A stretch of 64,000 bases of DNA from NCBI RefSeq assembly GCF_014643775.1, contig NZ_BMKC01000001.1:372001-436000 (forward strand). Reading direction: 5' to 3'. Source of the DNA: Arenimonas soli (GTDB lineage Bacteria > Pseudomonadota > Gammaproteobacteria > Xanthomonadales > Xanthomonadaceae). Under the pieces are notes generated by a model. The model was not told the DNA's origin, did not search any database, and saw only the letters and a program-made list of their open reading frames with translations. This document shows, piece after piece, positions 26,756 to 34,338 of this stretch. A program made the position numbers and the translations under genes. Within the stretch, counting starts at the first letter, position 1. The number at the start of each line of letters is the position of its first letter.

Positions 26756-27485
26756 GCTGCGCTGTTTCGCCTTCCTGCTGGTCCTGCTGCCGGCGCTTGG
26801 CCTGGCCGCCGGCCCGGGCCCGGCCCTGGAGCACGCTGGCACCGACCTGAGCGACAAGGCGTCGCTCCAGCGCGGCGCCGGCCTGTTCATGAACTACTGC
26901 GCGGGTTGCCACGCGCTGTCGATGCACCGCTATTCGCGCATCGCCAGCGACCTGGACCTGCCGCCGGAGCTGGTCGAGCAGTACCTGGTGCCGCCGCAGG
27001 CCGCCATCGGCGAGACCATCCGCACCGGCATCAATACCGGCGACGCCCAGGCCTGGTTCGGCGCCACCGCGCCCGACCTGAGCCTGGTCTCGCGGGCCAA
27101 GCTGGGCGGCGCCGACTGGGTGTACAGCTACCTCAAGGGCTTCTACATCGACGAAGCCCGCCCGATGGGCTGGAACAACACCGTGTTCCCGGGCGCCTCG
27201 ATGCCCAACGTGCTCTGGGAACTGCAGGGCATCCAGCGCCCGGTCTACGACCAGGGCGACGACGGCGCTTCGCACCTGAGCAAGCTGGAACTGGCCACGC
27301 CCGGCCGCCAGAGCCCGGAAGAGTTCGACCGCACCGCCCGCGACATCAGCGCCTTCCTGCAGTACGTGGCCGAGCCGGCCGCCCTCAAGCGCGAGTCGAT
27401 CGGCGTCTGGGTCGTCCTGTTCCTCGCCTTCTTCACCTTCATTGCTTACCTGCTGAAGCTGGAATACTGGCGCGACGTGCATTGA
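26748..27485 (+). CDS. petC: Cytochrome c1
   Basis: 245 residues. Signal peptide with LRCFAFLLVLLPALGLA, heme-binding CAGCH (in MNYCAGCHALSMHRY) near residue 53, the axial Met in the VFPGASMPNVLWE region, and a C-terminal anchor helix (VWVVLFLAFFTFIAYLL). Completes the bc1 complex with PetA and PetB. Overlaps petB by 8 bp and is followed by an intrinsic terminator. Confidence 0.97.
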   Translation: MTKLRCFAFLLVLLPALGLAAGPGPALEHAGTDLSDKASLQRGAGLFMNYCAGCHALSMHRYSRIASDLDLPPELVEQYLVPPQAAIGETIRTGINTGDAQAWFGATAPDLSLVSRAKLGGADWVYSYLKGFYIDEARPMGWNNTVFPGASMPNVLWELQGIQRPVYDQGDDGASHLSKLELATPGRQSPEEFDRTARDISAFLQYVAEPAALKRESIGVWVVLFLAFFTFIAYLLKLEYWRDVH

Positions 27486-27508
27486 TTCCCAAGGGAATCA
27501 ATAACTTG

Positions 27509-27537
27509 GGGCCGCCAATTGGCGGCCCTTTGTTTTT
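27509..27537 (+). terminator. Intrinsic terminator of petABC
   Basis: GGGCCGCC-AATT-GGCGGCCC (27509-27528) followed by TTTGTTTTT. A second perfect 20-bp inverted repeat, TTGATTCCCAAGGGAATCAA at 27483-27502, precedes it and includes the petC stop codon. Confidence 0.93.
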
Positions 27538-27634
27538 CCGGGCCGCCGGCTTGCGGGAAAGCCGGCATTTCGGGCAGGGTTAAGGCTTCCGATGACCGCC
27601 GGCAGGGGCTGGCGGCACCCTGGGGGATCCCTTG

Positions 27635-28270
27635 ATGGCTGCCAGTCCGCGCATTCGCAACGCCCTGACGCTGTTTTCCGCCCGCGATTGCGTCGTCTGC
27701 CACCGGGTCCGGCTGGTCCTGGCGGCCAAGGGCGTCAGCTACGACCTGATTCCGGTCGATCCGACCAACCCGCCCGAAGACCTGGTGGACCTCAATCCCT
27801 ACCATTCCGTGCCCACCCTGGTGGACCGCGACCTGGTGCTTTACGCGGCCTCGGTGGTGTCCGAATACCTGGACGAACGTTACCCGCACCCGCCGCTGAT
27901 GCCGGTGGACCCACTGTCGCGCGCGCGCCTGCGCCTGGCGATGCTGCGCCTGGAACACGACTGGGTCCCGCACGTGCAGGCGGTGCAGCACGGCACCAAG
28001 GCCCAGGCCGATGCCGGGCGCAAGCGCCTGAAGGAGCTGCTTATCGCCTCGCTGCCCCTGTTCAAGGCCTCCAAGTTCTTCCTGAACCCGGAAATGAGCC
28101 TGGCCGACTGCGCCATTGCGCCAATCGTCTGGCGCCTGCCGTCGCTGGGCGTGCAGCTGCCCAAGGAGGCCAAGGTCATCGAGGACTACGGCAACCGGAT
28201 CTTCCGCAACCCGGCCTACCTGCGCAGCCTGACCCCGGAAGAAAGGGCGCTGCGCGATATCCCGCAATGA
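27635..28270 (+). CDS. sspA: Stringent starvation protein A (GST-fold)
   Basis: 211 residues, glutathione-S-transferase fold RNA-polymerase-associated protein. N-terminal thioredoxin-like domain (FSARDCVVCHRVRLVLAAKGV, SVPTLVDRDLVLY) and C-terminal helical domain ending with the conserved proline-rich/aromatic surface region (MSLADCAIAPIVWRLPSLGV). ATG at 27635 is preferred to the TTG three bases earlier; GGGGGA precedes it. The petABC-sspAB order is common in beta- and gammaproteobacteria. Its stop overlaps the sspB start (ATGA). Confidence 0.94.
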   Translation: MAASPRIRNALTLFSARDCVVCHRVRLVLAAKGVSYDLIPVDPTNPPEDLVDLNPYHSVPTLVDRDLVLYAASVVSEYLDERYPHPPLMPVDPLSRARLRLAMLRLEHDWVPHVQAVQHGTKAQADAGRKRLKELLIASLPLFKASKFFLNPEMSLADCAIAPIVWRLPSLGVQLPKEAKVIEDYGNRIFRNPAYLRSLTPEERALRDIPQ

Positions 28271-28698
28271 CCCAGGCACCCCGGATGGGATCCAACCGCC
28301 CCTACCTGCTGCGGGCGCTCAACGAGTGGATCAACGACAACGGCATGACGCCCTACCTGCTCGTGGACGCCGCGCGCGACGACGTGCAGGTGCCGGCCGG
28401 CACGGTGAAGGACGGCAAGGTCGTGCTCAACATCGCCCCGCGCGCGGTCGCCCAGCTGCTTATCGACAACCAGGGCGTCAGTTTCATGGCGCGGTTCGGC
28501 GGGGTCAGCCAGTCGGTGTACGTGCCGGTGGGCGCGGTGCTGGCGATCTACGCCCAGGAAACCGGCCAGGGCATGATGCTGCCCGATGACGGTGCCGACG
28601 TGGACGGAAACGGGGGCGAATCGCCCGACGATCCGCCGCCGGGCCCGGACGCGGGCGGCGAAGCGCCGAGGCGCAGCCATCTTCGCGTGGTCAAGTAG
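28267..28698 (+). CDS. sspB: ClpXP adaptor SspB
   Basis: 143 residues. Binds SsrA-tagged substrates and delivers them to ClpXP. The folded domain runs from RPYLLRALNEWINDNGMTPYLLV to about residue 105 with IAPRAVAQL and VSFMARFGG; then a flexible Gly/Asp/Pro linker, and the last residues HLRVVK form the short ClpX-binding tail. Starts with ATGA overlap on sspA and overlaps the convergent DUF3301 gene by 8 bp. Confidence 0.95.
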   Translation: MTQAPRMGSNRPYLLRALNEWINDNGMTPYLLVDAARDDVQVPAGTVKDGKVVLNIAPRAVAQLLIDNQGVSFMARFGGVSQSVYVPVGAVLAIYAQETGQGMMLPDDGADVDGNGGESPDDPPPGPDAGGEAPRRSHLRVVK

Positions 28699-29017
28699 TC
28701 CCGGTATCGGGCGCCGGCGGCACCGGGCCGGCCAGGGCCTTGAGCCTGCGCCCGTGCAATACGATGCGGCCGGCGTGGCGATCTTCGCCGCCGGTGGAGT
28801 ATTCGAAGCCGTAGTGGCGTTCCAGGCCCAGCCAGCCGTCGGGGCCCCGACGCAGCCGGATCGCCAGCAAATGCACGCTCTGGTCCAGCCATTGCACGCC
28901 CGCGCGTGCACAAGCGCGCTGTCCGATGACAGTGGCTGTTTCCGCGGCCGCGCGCCCGGCGTACCAGAAGACGACCACGGCCATGGCGAAGAGGGAGACG
29001 AGCAGGGTGCCGAGCAT
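28691..29017 (-). CDS. DUF3301 family membrane-anchored protein
   Basis: 108 residues from ATG 29017 (MLGTLLVSLFAMAVVVFWY, one N-terminal transmembrane helix), followed by a small cytoplasmic or periplasmic domain with the family pattern ACARAGVQWLDQSVHLL, RHYGFEYSTGGEDRHAG and IVLHGRRL. Function unknown. A longer frame upstream adds eleven poor residues. It converges on sspB with an 8-bp overlap and diverges from the FHA gene. Confidence 0.75.
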   Translation of the reverse strand: MLGTLLVSLFAMAVVVFWYAGRAAAETATVIGQRACARAGVQWLDQSVHLLAIRLRRGPDGWLGLERHYGFEYSTGGEDRHAGRIVLHGRRLKALAGPVPPAPDTGTT

Positions 29018-29141
29018 GTGCGAAGTGTGGGGGCGGCCGGCCCCCGCCACAAGCTGCCCCCTCCCCGGTTCGTGAAGACGTGGCTAAGATAGGCCCGGAC
29101 CCCGGCCCGGCCGGCGGGCGGCGATTCGCAGGAGAGCGAAG

Positions 29142-29948
29142 ATGAAACTGGTGTTTCCCAACGGCGAACATCCCCAGGTGCTGCTCAGCCATGGCGTCAA
29201 CCGCATCGGGTCGGCGGGCGAGGGCGCGGTGTTGCTGCAGGCCGAGGGCGTGGTGGCGCATCACTGCGAAATCCACGTGACCACCACCGGCGCCAACCTG
29301 CAGGTTCCCGCCGAGGGCGGGCCGGTCAGCGTAAACGGCAAGCCGGTGTCGGACATCATGGCGCTGCGTGCCGGCGACATGATCGGCATCGGACCAGTGC
29401 AGGCCCGCTTCGCCATCGTCGAGGCAGCGCGTTCCGCGCCGGCGGCGGCCGGCGGTGCCGCGGCGAACGAAGACGGCGACAACGGCGCCACGCGCGTGCG
29501 CCTGGCGGTGCCCAAGTTCGTGCTGCGCGGCGTCTCGGGCGCGGTCTTCGGCAAGGTCTATCCGGTCACCGGGCCGGTGGTCATCGGCCGCGCGGCCGAA
29601 GCCGACATTTCCGTGGCGGCCGAGGAGATCTCGCGTCGGCATGCGCTGGTCAAGCCCACGCCCGACGGCCTGCAGGTCGAGGACCTGGGTTCGTCCAACG
29701 GCACCTACATCAACGGCAAACGCGTCCAGCAGGGTTTCCTGAGGCCGGGCGACGAACTGCGCCTGGATTCGGTCCGGCTGATCCTGGTGGCGCCGGGCAT
29801 GGAAATGGCCCAGCAGGCCACCCGCGTGGCCCCGGCCGAAGCCAAGGCGCCGGCGGCGGCTGCCCCGGGCGTAAGCAAATGGGTGCCGATCATGCTGACG
29901 GCGGCGGCGCTGCTGGTGATCGTCGCGCTGTTCCTCAGCCGCGGCTGA
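29142..29948 (+). CDS. Tail-anchored protein with two FHA domains
   Basis: 268 residues. First FHA-like fold (about 1-95: LSHGVNRIGS, GVVAHHCEI) is degenerate; the second (about 125-215) has the full phosphopeptide pattern GRAAEADISV, ISRRHALV and DLGSSNGTYINGKRV. An Ala/Pro linker leads to a single C-terminal helix (VPIMLTAAALLVIVALFLS), so the FHA domains should face the cytoplasm. Likely binds phosphothreonine proteins; no kinase or phosphatase partner is adjacent. GAGAG precedes the ATG. Ends one base before the convergent nadC stop. Confidence 0.85.
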   Translation: MKLVFPNGEHPQVLLSHGVNRIGSAGEGAVLLQAEGVVAHHCEIHVTTTGANLQVPAEGGPVSVNGKPVSDIMALRAGDMIGIGPVQARFAIVEAARSAPAAAGGAAANEDGDNGATRVRLAVPKFVLRGVSGAVFGKVYPVTGPVVIGRAAEADISVAAEEISRRHALVKPTPDGLQVEDLGSSNGTYINGKRVQQGFLRPGDELRLDSVRLILVAPGMEMAQQATRVAPAEAKAPAAAAPGVSKWVPIMLTAAALLVIVALFLSRG

Positions 29949-29949
29949 T

Positions 29950-30804
29950 CTATCGCGGCGGCGGTCCCAGCCGCAGCGACAGGTCCAGCGCCTGCACGTG
30001 TTTGGTGAGGGCGCCGATCGACACGTAGTCAACGCCCGTGGCCGCGATGGCGCGCAGGCGTTCGAGCGTGACGCCGCCGGAGACTTCCAGCGGGATCCGT
30101 CCGGCGGCGCGGCGCACCGCCTCGCGCAGGTCGGCTTCGCTGAACTCATCGACCAGGATGCGGTCGCAGCCGGCGGCCAGGGCCTGGTCGAGTTCGTCCA
30201 GCGTCTCCACTTCCACGATCAGCGGCAGCTCCGGGTGCAGCGAGCGCGCCGCGGCCACGGCCGCCTGGATCGAGCCGGCGGCGTGGATGTGGTTTTCCTT
30301 CAGCATCACCGCGTCGTAAAGGCCAATGCGGTGGTTGAGCCCGCCGCCGGCGCGCACGGCGTATTTCTGCGCCTGGCGCAGGCCGGGCAGGGTCTTGCGG
30401 GTGTCGAGCACGCGCGTCCGGCTGCCGGCCAGCACAGCGACATAGTCAGCGGTGCGGGTGGCGGTGGCCGACAGCGTCTGCAGGAAGTTCAGCGCTGGGC
30501 GTTCGGCGCTGACCAGGGCCCGGCTGCGGCCGCGCAGGACCACGAGCACGGTGCCGGCTTCGACGGCCTGGCCTTCGGCCACGCGCCAGTCGATCTGCAT
30601 GGCCGGGTCGAGTGCCAGGAAGCAGGCGTCGAACCAGGGCCGGCCGGCAACCACGCCGGCCTCCTTGGCGATCACGTAGGCCTGGCTGCCTTCGTCGGGC
30701 AGCAGCTGCGCGGTGGCGTCGCCGCTGCCCAGGTCTTCGGCCAGGGCGCGTGCGACATCGCCGGCCACCACGTCGGCGGGCGGGGCGGCAACGGGCGTGG
30801 CCAT
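29950..30804 (-). CDS. nadC: Nicotinate-nucleotide pyrophosphorylase (carboxylating) NadC
   Basis: Converts quinolinate and PRPP to nicotinate mononucleotide. 284 residues. Shows SAERPALNFLQTLSATATRT, the DTRKTLPGLR motif with the PRPP-binding basic residues, GGGLNHRIGLYDAVMLKENH and the C-terminal VSGGVTLERL barrel strand. ATG at 30804; one base separates it from the Trm112-like gene, so the two form a unit. Works with nadA/nadB at the left end of the window. Confidence 0.96.
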   Translation of the reverse strand: MATPVAAPPADVVAGDVARALAEDLGSGDATAQLLPDEGSQAYVIAKEAGVVAGRPWFDACFLALDPAMQIDWRVAEGQAVEAGTVLVVLRGRSRALVSAERPALNFLQTLSATATRTADYVAVLAGSRTRVLDTRKTLPGLRQAQKYAVRAGGGLNHRIGLYDAVMLKENHIHAAGSIQAAVAAARSLHPELPLIVEVETLDELDQALAAGCDRILVDEFSEADLREAVRRAAGRIPLEVSGGVTLERLRAIAATGVDYVSIGALTKHVQALDLSLRLGPPPR

Positions 30805-30805
30805 G

Positions 30806-31072
30806 TCAGCGCGGGAAGCCGTCGACCTGGTCGGTGGCCAGGGCTTCGTCGGCCAGCAGCACCGGGATGCCGTCGTCCACGCGATAGGCCGTGCGGCGGT
30901 CGCGGGTGACCAGGCCTTCGGCCAGGGCCTCGGCCTGCGGGCTGCCGTCGGCGCGGGTGACGCCGCCGGCGGCGATGGCGCGGTTGATCGCCTCCAGTTC
31001 GGCGCTGCCGAGCAGGGCCAGGGGCTGCTTGCTGGTCGGGCAGCACAGGATGTCGAGCAATTTGCGGTCCAT
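30806..31072 (-). CDS. Trm112-family protein
   Basis: 88 residues. N-terminal LLDILCCPTSKQPL and C-terminal YRVDDGIPVLLADEA are the Trm112/YcaR pattern. Only the CCP pair of the zinc knuckle remains, so the zinc site is incomplete as in many bacterial members. The middle (about 25-60) is longer than in the ~60-residue YcaR. Partner methyltransferase is not evident. Diverges from purE and is followed by nadC. Confidence 0.86.
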   Translation of the reverse strand: MDRKLLDILCCPTSKQPLALLGSAELEAINRAIAAGGVTRADGSPQAEALAEGLVTRDRRTAYRVDDGIPVLLADEALATDQVDGFPR

Positions 31073-31133
31073 GGGGCCGGTGTCCGGACGGTGGGCAAGG
31101 GTCTAGAATAGCCTTTTGCCGAAGTGGGCCGCC

Positions 31134-31640
31134 ATGAACCAAGCCGCCAACAACCCGCTGGTCGGGGTCATCATGGGCTCCCGGTCCGACTGGGAGACGA
31201 TGCAGCACGCCGTGTCCCGGCTCGAGAAGCTGGGCGTGGCGCACGAAGTGCGCGTGGTGTCCGCGCACCGCACGCCCGACCTGCTGACCGAATACGCCAA
31301 GGCCGCCGAAGGCCGCGGCCTGCGCGCGATCATCGCCGGCGCCGGCGGCGCCGCCCACCTGCCGGGCATGGTGGCCGCGATGACGCCGCTGCCGGTGCTG
31401 GGCGTGCCGGTGCAAAGCAAGGCGCTCAACGGCCTCGATTCCCTGCTGTCGATCGTGCAGATGCCCGCGGGCATCCCGGTGGCGACCTTCGCGATCGGCG
31501 TCGCCGGCGCCGCCAATGCCGGCCTGTTCGCCGCCGCGCTGGTGGCACAGCACGACAAGGGCGTGCGCGAGGCCCTGGCCCGCTTCCGCGCCGACCAGAC
31601 CCGCGACGTGCTCGAGCACGCGGACCCGCGCCAGCCGTGA
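31134..31640 (+). CDS. purE: N5-carboxyaminoimidazole ribonucleotide mutase PurE
   Basis: Moves the carboxyl group of N5-CAIR to C4 in purine synthesis. 168 residues, class I PurE. Conserved [34 protein letters not shown] and the [22 protein letters not shown] loop are complete. ATG at 31134 is favoured over an in-frame TTG 18 bases upstream. A TAGAAT hexamer at 31104-31109 may be its -10. Its TGA overlaps the GTG start of purK. Confidence 0.97.
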   Translation: MNQAANNPLVGVIMGSRSDWETMQHAVSRLEKLGVAHEVRVVSAHRTPDLLTEYAKAAEGRGLRAIIAGAGGAAHLPGMVAAMTPLPVLGVPVQSKALNGLDSLLSIVQMPAGIPVATFAIGVAGAANAGLFAAALVAQHDKGVREALARFRADQTRDVLEHADPRQP

Positions 31641-32788
31641 CCACCGTCGGCATCCTCGGCGGCGGGCAGCTGGCCCGCATGATGGCCCTGGCCGGCGCGC
31701 CGCTGGGCCTGCGCTTCCTGGTGCTCGACGCCACCCCCGACGCCTGCGCCGGCCAGTTCGCGCCGATGCTGCAGGCCGACTACCGCGACCAGGCCGGCCT
31801 GGCCGAGTTCGCCGAACGCGTGGACGTGGCCACCTTCGATTTCGAGAACGTGCCCGCCGAAAGCGCGCGCTGGCTGGCCGAGCGCGTGCCGGTGTTCCCG
31901 AACCCGCGTGCACTGGCCGTGGCCCAGGACCGGCTGGCGGAAAAAACCCTGTTCCGCGAACTGGGCATCCCGGTACCGCCGTTCGCGACCGTCGACAGCC
32001 GCGAAGAGCTCGACGCCGCGCTGGCCACGGTTGGCGCGCCCTGCATCCTCAAGACGCGCCGGCTCGGCTACGACGGCAAGGGCCAGTTCCGCATCAAGTC
32101 GCCGGCCGATGCCGACGCGGCCTGGCAGGCGCTGGGCGCGCAGGCGGACAGCGTCGGCCTGATCCTTGAGGGTTTCGTGGCTTTCCAGCGTGAATTGTCG
32201 GTGGTGGCGGTGCGCGGCCGCGACGGCGAACTGCGGGCCTGGCCGCTGACCGAAAACTGGCACGACCACGGCATCCTTTCCGCCAGCCTGGCACCGGCCA
32301 ATGCCGACCCGGCGCTGGAGGCCCAGGCCCTGGACGCGGCCCGCCGCGTGGCGGAGTCGCTGGACTACGTGGGCGTGTTCGCGCTGGAGCTGTTCCTGAA
32401 GGACGGCGTGCTGGTGGCGAACGAAATGGCGCCGCGCGTGCACAACTCCGGCCACTGGACGATCGAGGGCGCGGAAACCTCGCAGTTCCAGAACCACCTG
32501 CGCGCGGTGCTGGGCCTGCCGCTGGGCAGCACGCGGGCGGTGGGCCATGCGGTGATGCTGAACTGGATCGGCGAAATGCCGGAGGCGGCACCGGTGCTGG
32601 CCGAGGCCAGTGGCCACTGGCACGACTACGGCAAGTCGCCGCGCGAAGGCCGCAAGGTCGGCCACGCCACGCTGCGCGCCGACAGCCCGGCCGAACTGGC
32701 GGAAGCACTCGAACGTATTGGCCGCGCGCTGGGCCGCGAAACCCAGGTTTCCCCGGTTATCTCGCGGCTGCGAGAATCCAACCTGTAG
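31637..32788 (+). CDS. purK: N5-carboxyaminoimidazole ribonucleotide synthase PurK
   Basis: ATP-grasp enzyme making N5-CAIR from AIR, bicarbonate and ATP. 383 residues. [12 protein letters not shown] opens the protein; [34 protein letters not shown] and [14 protein letters not shown] mark the ATP-grasp and carboxylate sites. Start is GTG at 31637 in a GTGA overlap with purE. The stop codon TAG (32786-32788) is the third to fifth base of the left terminal repeat of composite repeat copy B, so the repeat has probably set the present C-terminus (RLRESNL). Confidence 0.96.
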   Translation: MTTVGILGGGQLARMMALAGAPLGLRFLVLDATPDACAGQFAPMLQADYRDQAGLAEFAERVDVATFDFENVPAESARWLAERVPVFPNPRALAVAQDRLAEKTLFRELGIPVPPFATVDSREELDAALATVGAPCILKTRRLGYDGKGQFRIKSPADADAAWQALGAQADSVGLILEGFVAFQRELSVVAVRGRDGELRAWPLTENWHDHGILSASLAPANADPALEAQALDAARRVAESLDYVGVFALELFLKDGVLVANEMAPRVHNSGHWTIEGAETSQFQNHLRAVLGLPLGSTRAVGHAVMLNWIGEMPEAAPVLAEASGHWHDYGKSPREGRKVGHATLRADSPAELAEALERIGRALGRETQVSPVISRLRESNL

Positions 32789-32862
32789 AAGCGCCTTCAG
32801 GCGCGAACCTTTTGCCTTGCCCTTAGGCCAAGAAAAGCGCCGCCTTCGCAGCTGTCGCGGGT

Positions 32863-32972
32863 GGAGGCGCCGCGCCTTCGCCCCGACCGACACGCCGTGA
32901 ACCCATCCATGGGGGCTCCTCGTCGACATCCATGTCTCCGAGGGTCGGCCGGGGCGAAGACGCGACACCTCC
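32863..32972. repeat. 110-bp palindromic element B1
   Basis: Arms 32863-32891 and 32944-32972 pair at 25 of 29 positions; arm core CGCGCCTTCGCCCCG. The 52-bp loop holds CCCATCCATGGGGG and GTCGACATCCATGTC. Closest to element 15445-15554 in arms but to 15214-15323 in loop. Confidence 0.85.
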
Positions 32973-33097
32973 TCAACGCCACGTGGTGGCCGATGGGAAA
33001 GCAGGTTTTCGGCAAATCGAAGCGTCAGCGCATTCGTCACAGACAAGCGAGCGCGCTTTGCGCATTTGATTTCCTGGCGGCCCCGACGTTCATTCCA

Positions 33098-33207
33098 GGA
33101 GGTAGCGTGCAGTCGCCCTGGCCGACCATCGGAGACATGGATGTCGACGATGAGCCTACACGGACGTACTTGCGGCGTGTCGGCCAGGGCGACTGCACGC
33201 TGCCTCC
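33098..33207. repeat. 110-bp palindromic element B2
   Basis: Arms 33098-33126 and 33179-33207 pair at 28 of 29 positions; arm core GCGTGCAGTCGCCCTG. The loop carries GACATGGATGTCGAC and CGGACGTACTTGCGG as in element 15445-15554. Confidence 0.85.
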
Positions 33208-33282
33208 ACCCGCGCAAGAAACGCGAACCGGCGCTCTGCTTGGCCAAAGACCAAGGCAGAAGATTCGCGCCTGAAGGCGCTC

Positions 33283-34332
33283 CTACAAGGGGTCTGCGTC
33301 GGGCGGGAAGACGACGACGTGGGCCAGGTCGGGGAATACGCGCAGGCGGCTGCCGGGCTGGCGCTGCTGGTGGCTGGGCACCAGCGACATCAGTACCGTG
33401 CCGTCGCCCAGGCGCAGGGTATGCAGGGTGTCGGCGCCGCGGAAGGCAATCGCGGTCACTTCGGCTTCGATGCCGCCTTCGTCCACGGGACGCAGGTCGT
33501 CGGGGCGCAGCAGCACGCGCACTTCGCTGCCGTCCGGCCAGGGCATCGGGCGCGCGACCTCAAGTTCGCCCAGCGCCGTCGCGACCCGGTTGCCCGGCAT
33601 CACGCGTGCCGCCAGGAAACGCCCCTCGCCCACGAACGACGCCACGAAGGGCGTGGCGGGCCGGTGGTAGAGCTCGAAGCCCGGCGCCCACTGCAGCAAT
33701 CGCCCGCCCTGCATCACGCCCACCGTGTCGGCGAAGGCGAAGGCTTCTTCCTGGTCGTGCGTGACCAGCAGCGCGGCGATGCCCAGCTGCCGCAGCAGGC
33801 CGCGCAGGTCTTCGCGCAGCCGTCCGCGCAGGTCGGCGTCGAGGCTGGAGAACGGTTCGTCGAGCAGCAGCAGGTCGGGGCGCGGCGCCAGGGAGCGCGC
33901 AAGCGCCACGCGCTGCTGCTGGCCGCCGGAAAGTTCGTGGGGATAACGCTGGTCCAGCCCGTCCAGGCCGATCAGCGCCAGGGTCTCGCGGCTGCGCTGC
34001 GCACGTTCGGAACGCCCGAGCCGGTGCAGGCCGAAGCCGACGTTTTCAGCCACCGTGAGGTGGGGGAAAAGCGCCAGGTCCTGGAACACGAACCCCAGGC
34101 CGCGTGCTTCCGGTGCCAACGGCAGGGCATCCTTGCCGCGCAGGCGGAGCTCACCCGACGCCGGTGCGTGGAAGCCGGCGATGGCGCGCAGCAGCGTGGT
34201 CTTGCCGCAGCCGCTGGGGCCAAGCAGGCAGCCCAGTTCGCCCGGACCCAGGTCCAGGTCGAGCTCGCGCACCGCCGGCTGCCCCGCGTAAGCGCAGGAC
34301 AGCCGCCGGATCGACAGCAGGCTTGGGGCCAT
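33283..34332 (-). CDS. ABC transporter ATP-binding protein, FbpC/PotA-like, orphan
   Basis: 349 residues. Walker A LLGPSGCGKTTLLRAIAG, Q-loop VFQDLALFPHLTV, signature LSGGQQQRVALARSLA, Walker B LLLLDEPFSSLD, H-loop LLVTHDQEEAFAFAD, then a C-terminal TOBE-type beta domain (about 240-345) with VLLRPDDLRPVD. This is the layout of Fe3+ (FbpC) and polyamine/sulfate importers. No permease or binding protein is adjacent, so its partners must be elsewhere or lost. Its TAG stop (33285-33283) lies in the right terminal repeat of repeat copy B. Six bases separate it from sodB upstream. Confidence 0.88.
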   Translation of the reverse strand: MAPSLLSIRRLSCAYAGQPAVRELDLDLGPGELGCLLGPSGCGKTTLLRAIAGFHAPASGELRLRGKDALPLAPEARGLGFVFQDLALFPHLTVAENVGFGLHRLGRSERAQRSRETLALIGLDGLDQRYPHELSGGQQQRVALARSLAPRPDLLLLDEPFSSLDADLRGRLREDLRGLLRQLGIAALLVTHDQEEAFAFADTVGVMQGGRLLQWAPGFELYHRPATPFVASFVGEGRFLAARVMPGNRVATALGELEVARPMPWPDGSEVRVLLRPDDLRPVDEGGIEAEVTAIAFRGADTLHTLRLGDGTVLMSLVPSHQQRQPGSRLRVFPDLAHVVVFPPDADPL

Positions 34333-34338
34333 CCGGCC

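Larger units (their letters stand above)
32784..33287. repeat. Composite palindromic intergenic repeat, copy B
   Basis: A 504-bp non-coding block, the reverse complement of the copy at 15157-15616. It is bounded by 24-bp terminal inverted repeats (32784-32807 and 33264-33287, 23/24 matching; core AGCGCCTTCAGGCGCGAA). Inside are two 110-bp palindromes, 32863-32972 and 33098-33207, each with 29-bp arms and a 52-bp loop, separated by 125 bp. Spacer ends match copy A (ATGAACGTCGGGGCCGCC and CTTTCCCATCGGCCA, inverted). The TIR is like the widespread TGTAGGAGCG REP-type sequence of this family. Confidence 0.87.

Noticed and set aside
27483-27502. TTGATTCCCAAGGGAATCAA as an FNR site
   Set aside because: Half-sites are separated by 10 bp, not 4, and it overlaps a stop codon rather than standing at -41.5 of a promoter.
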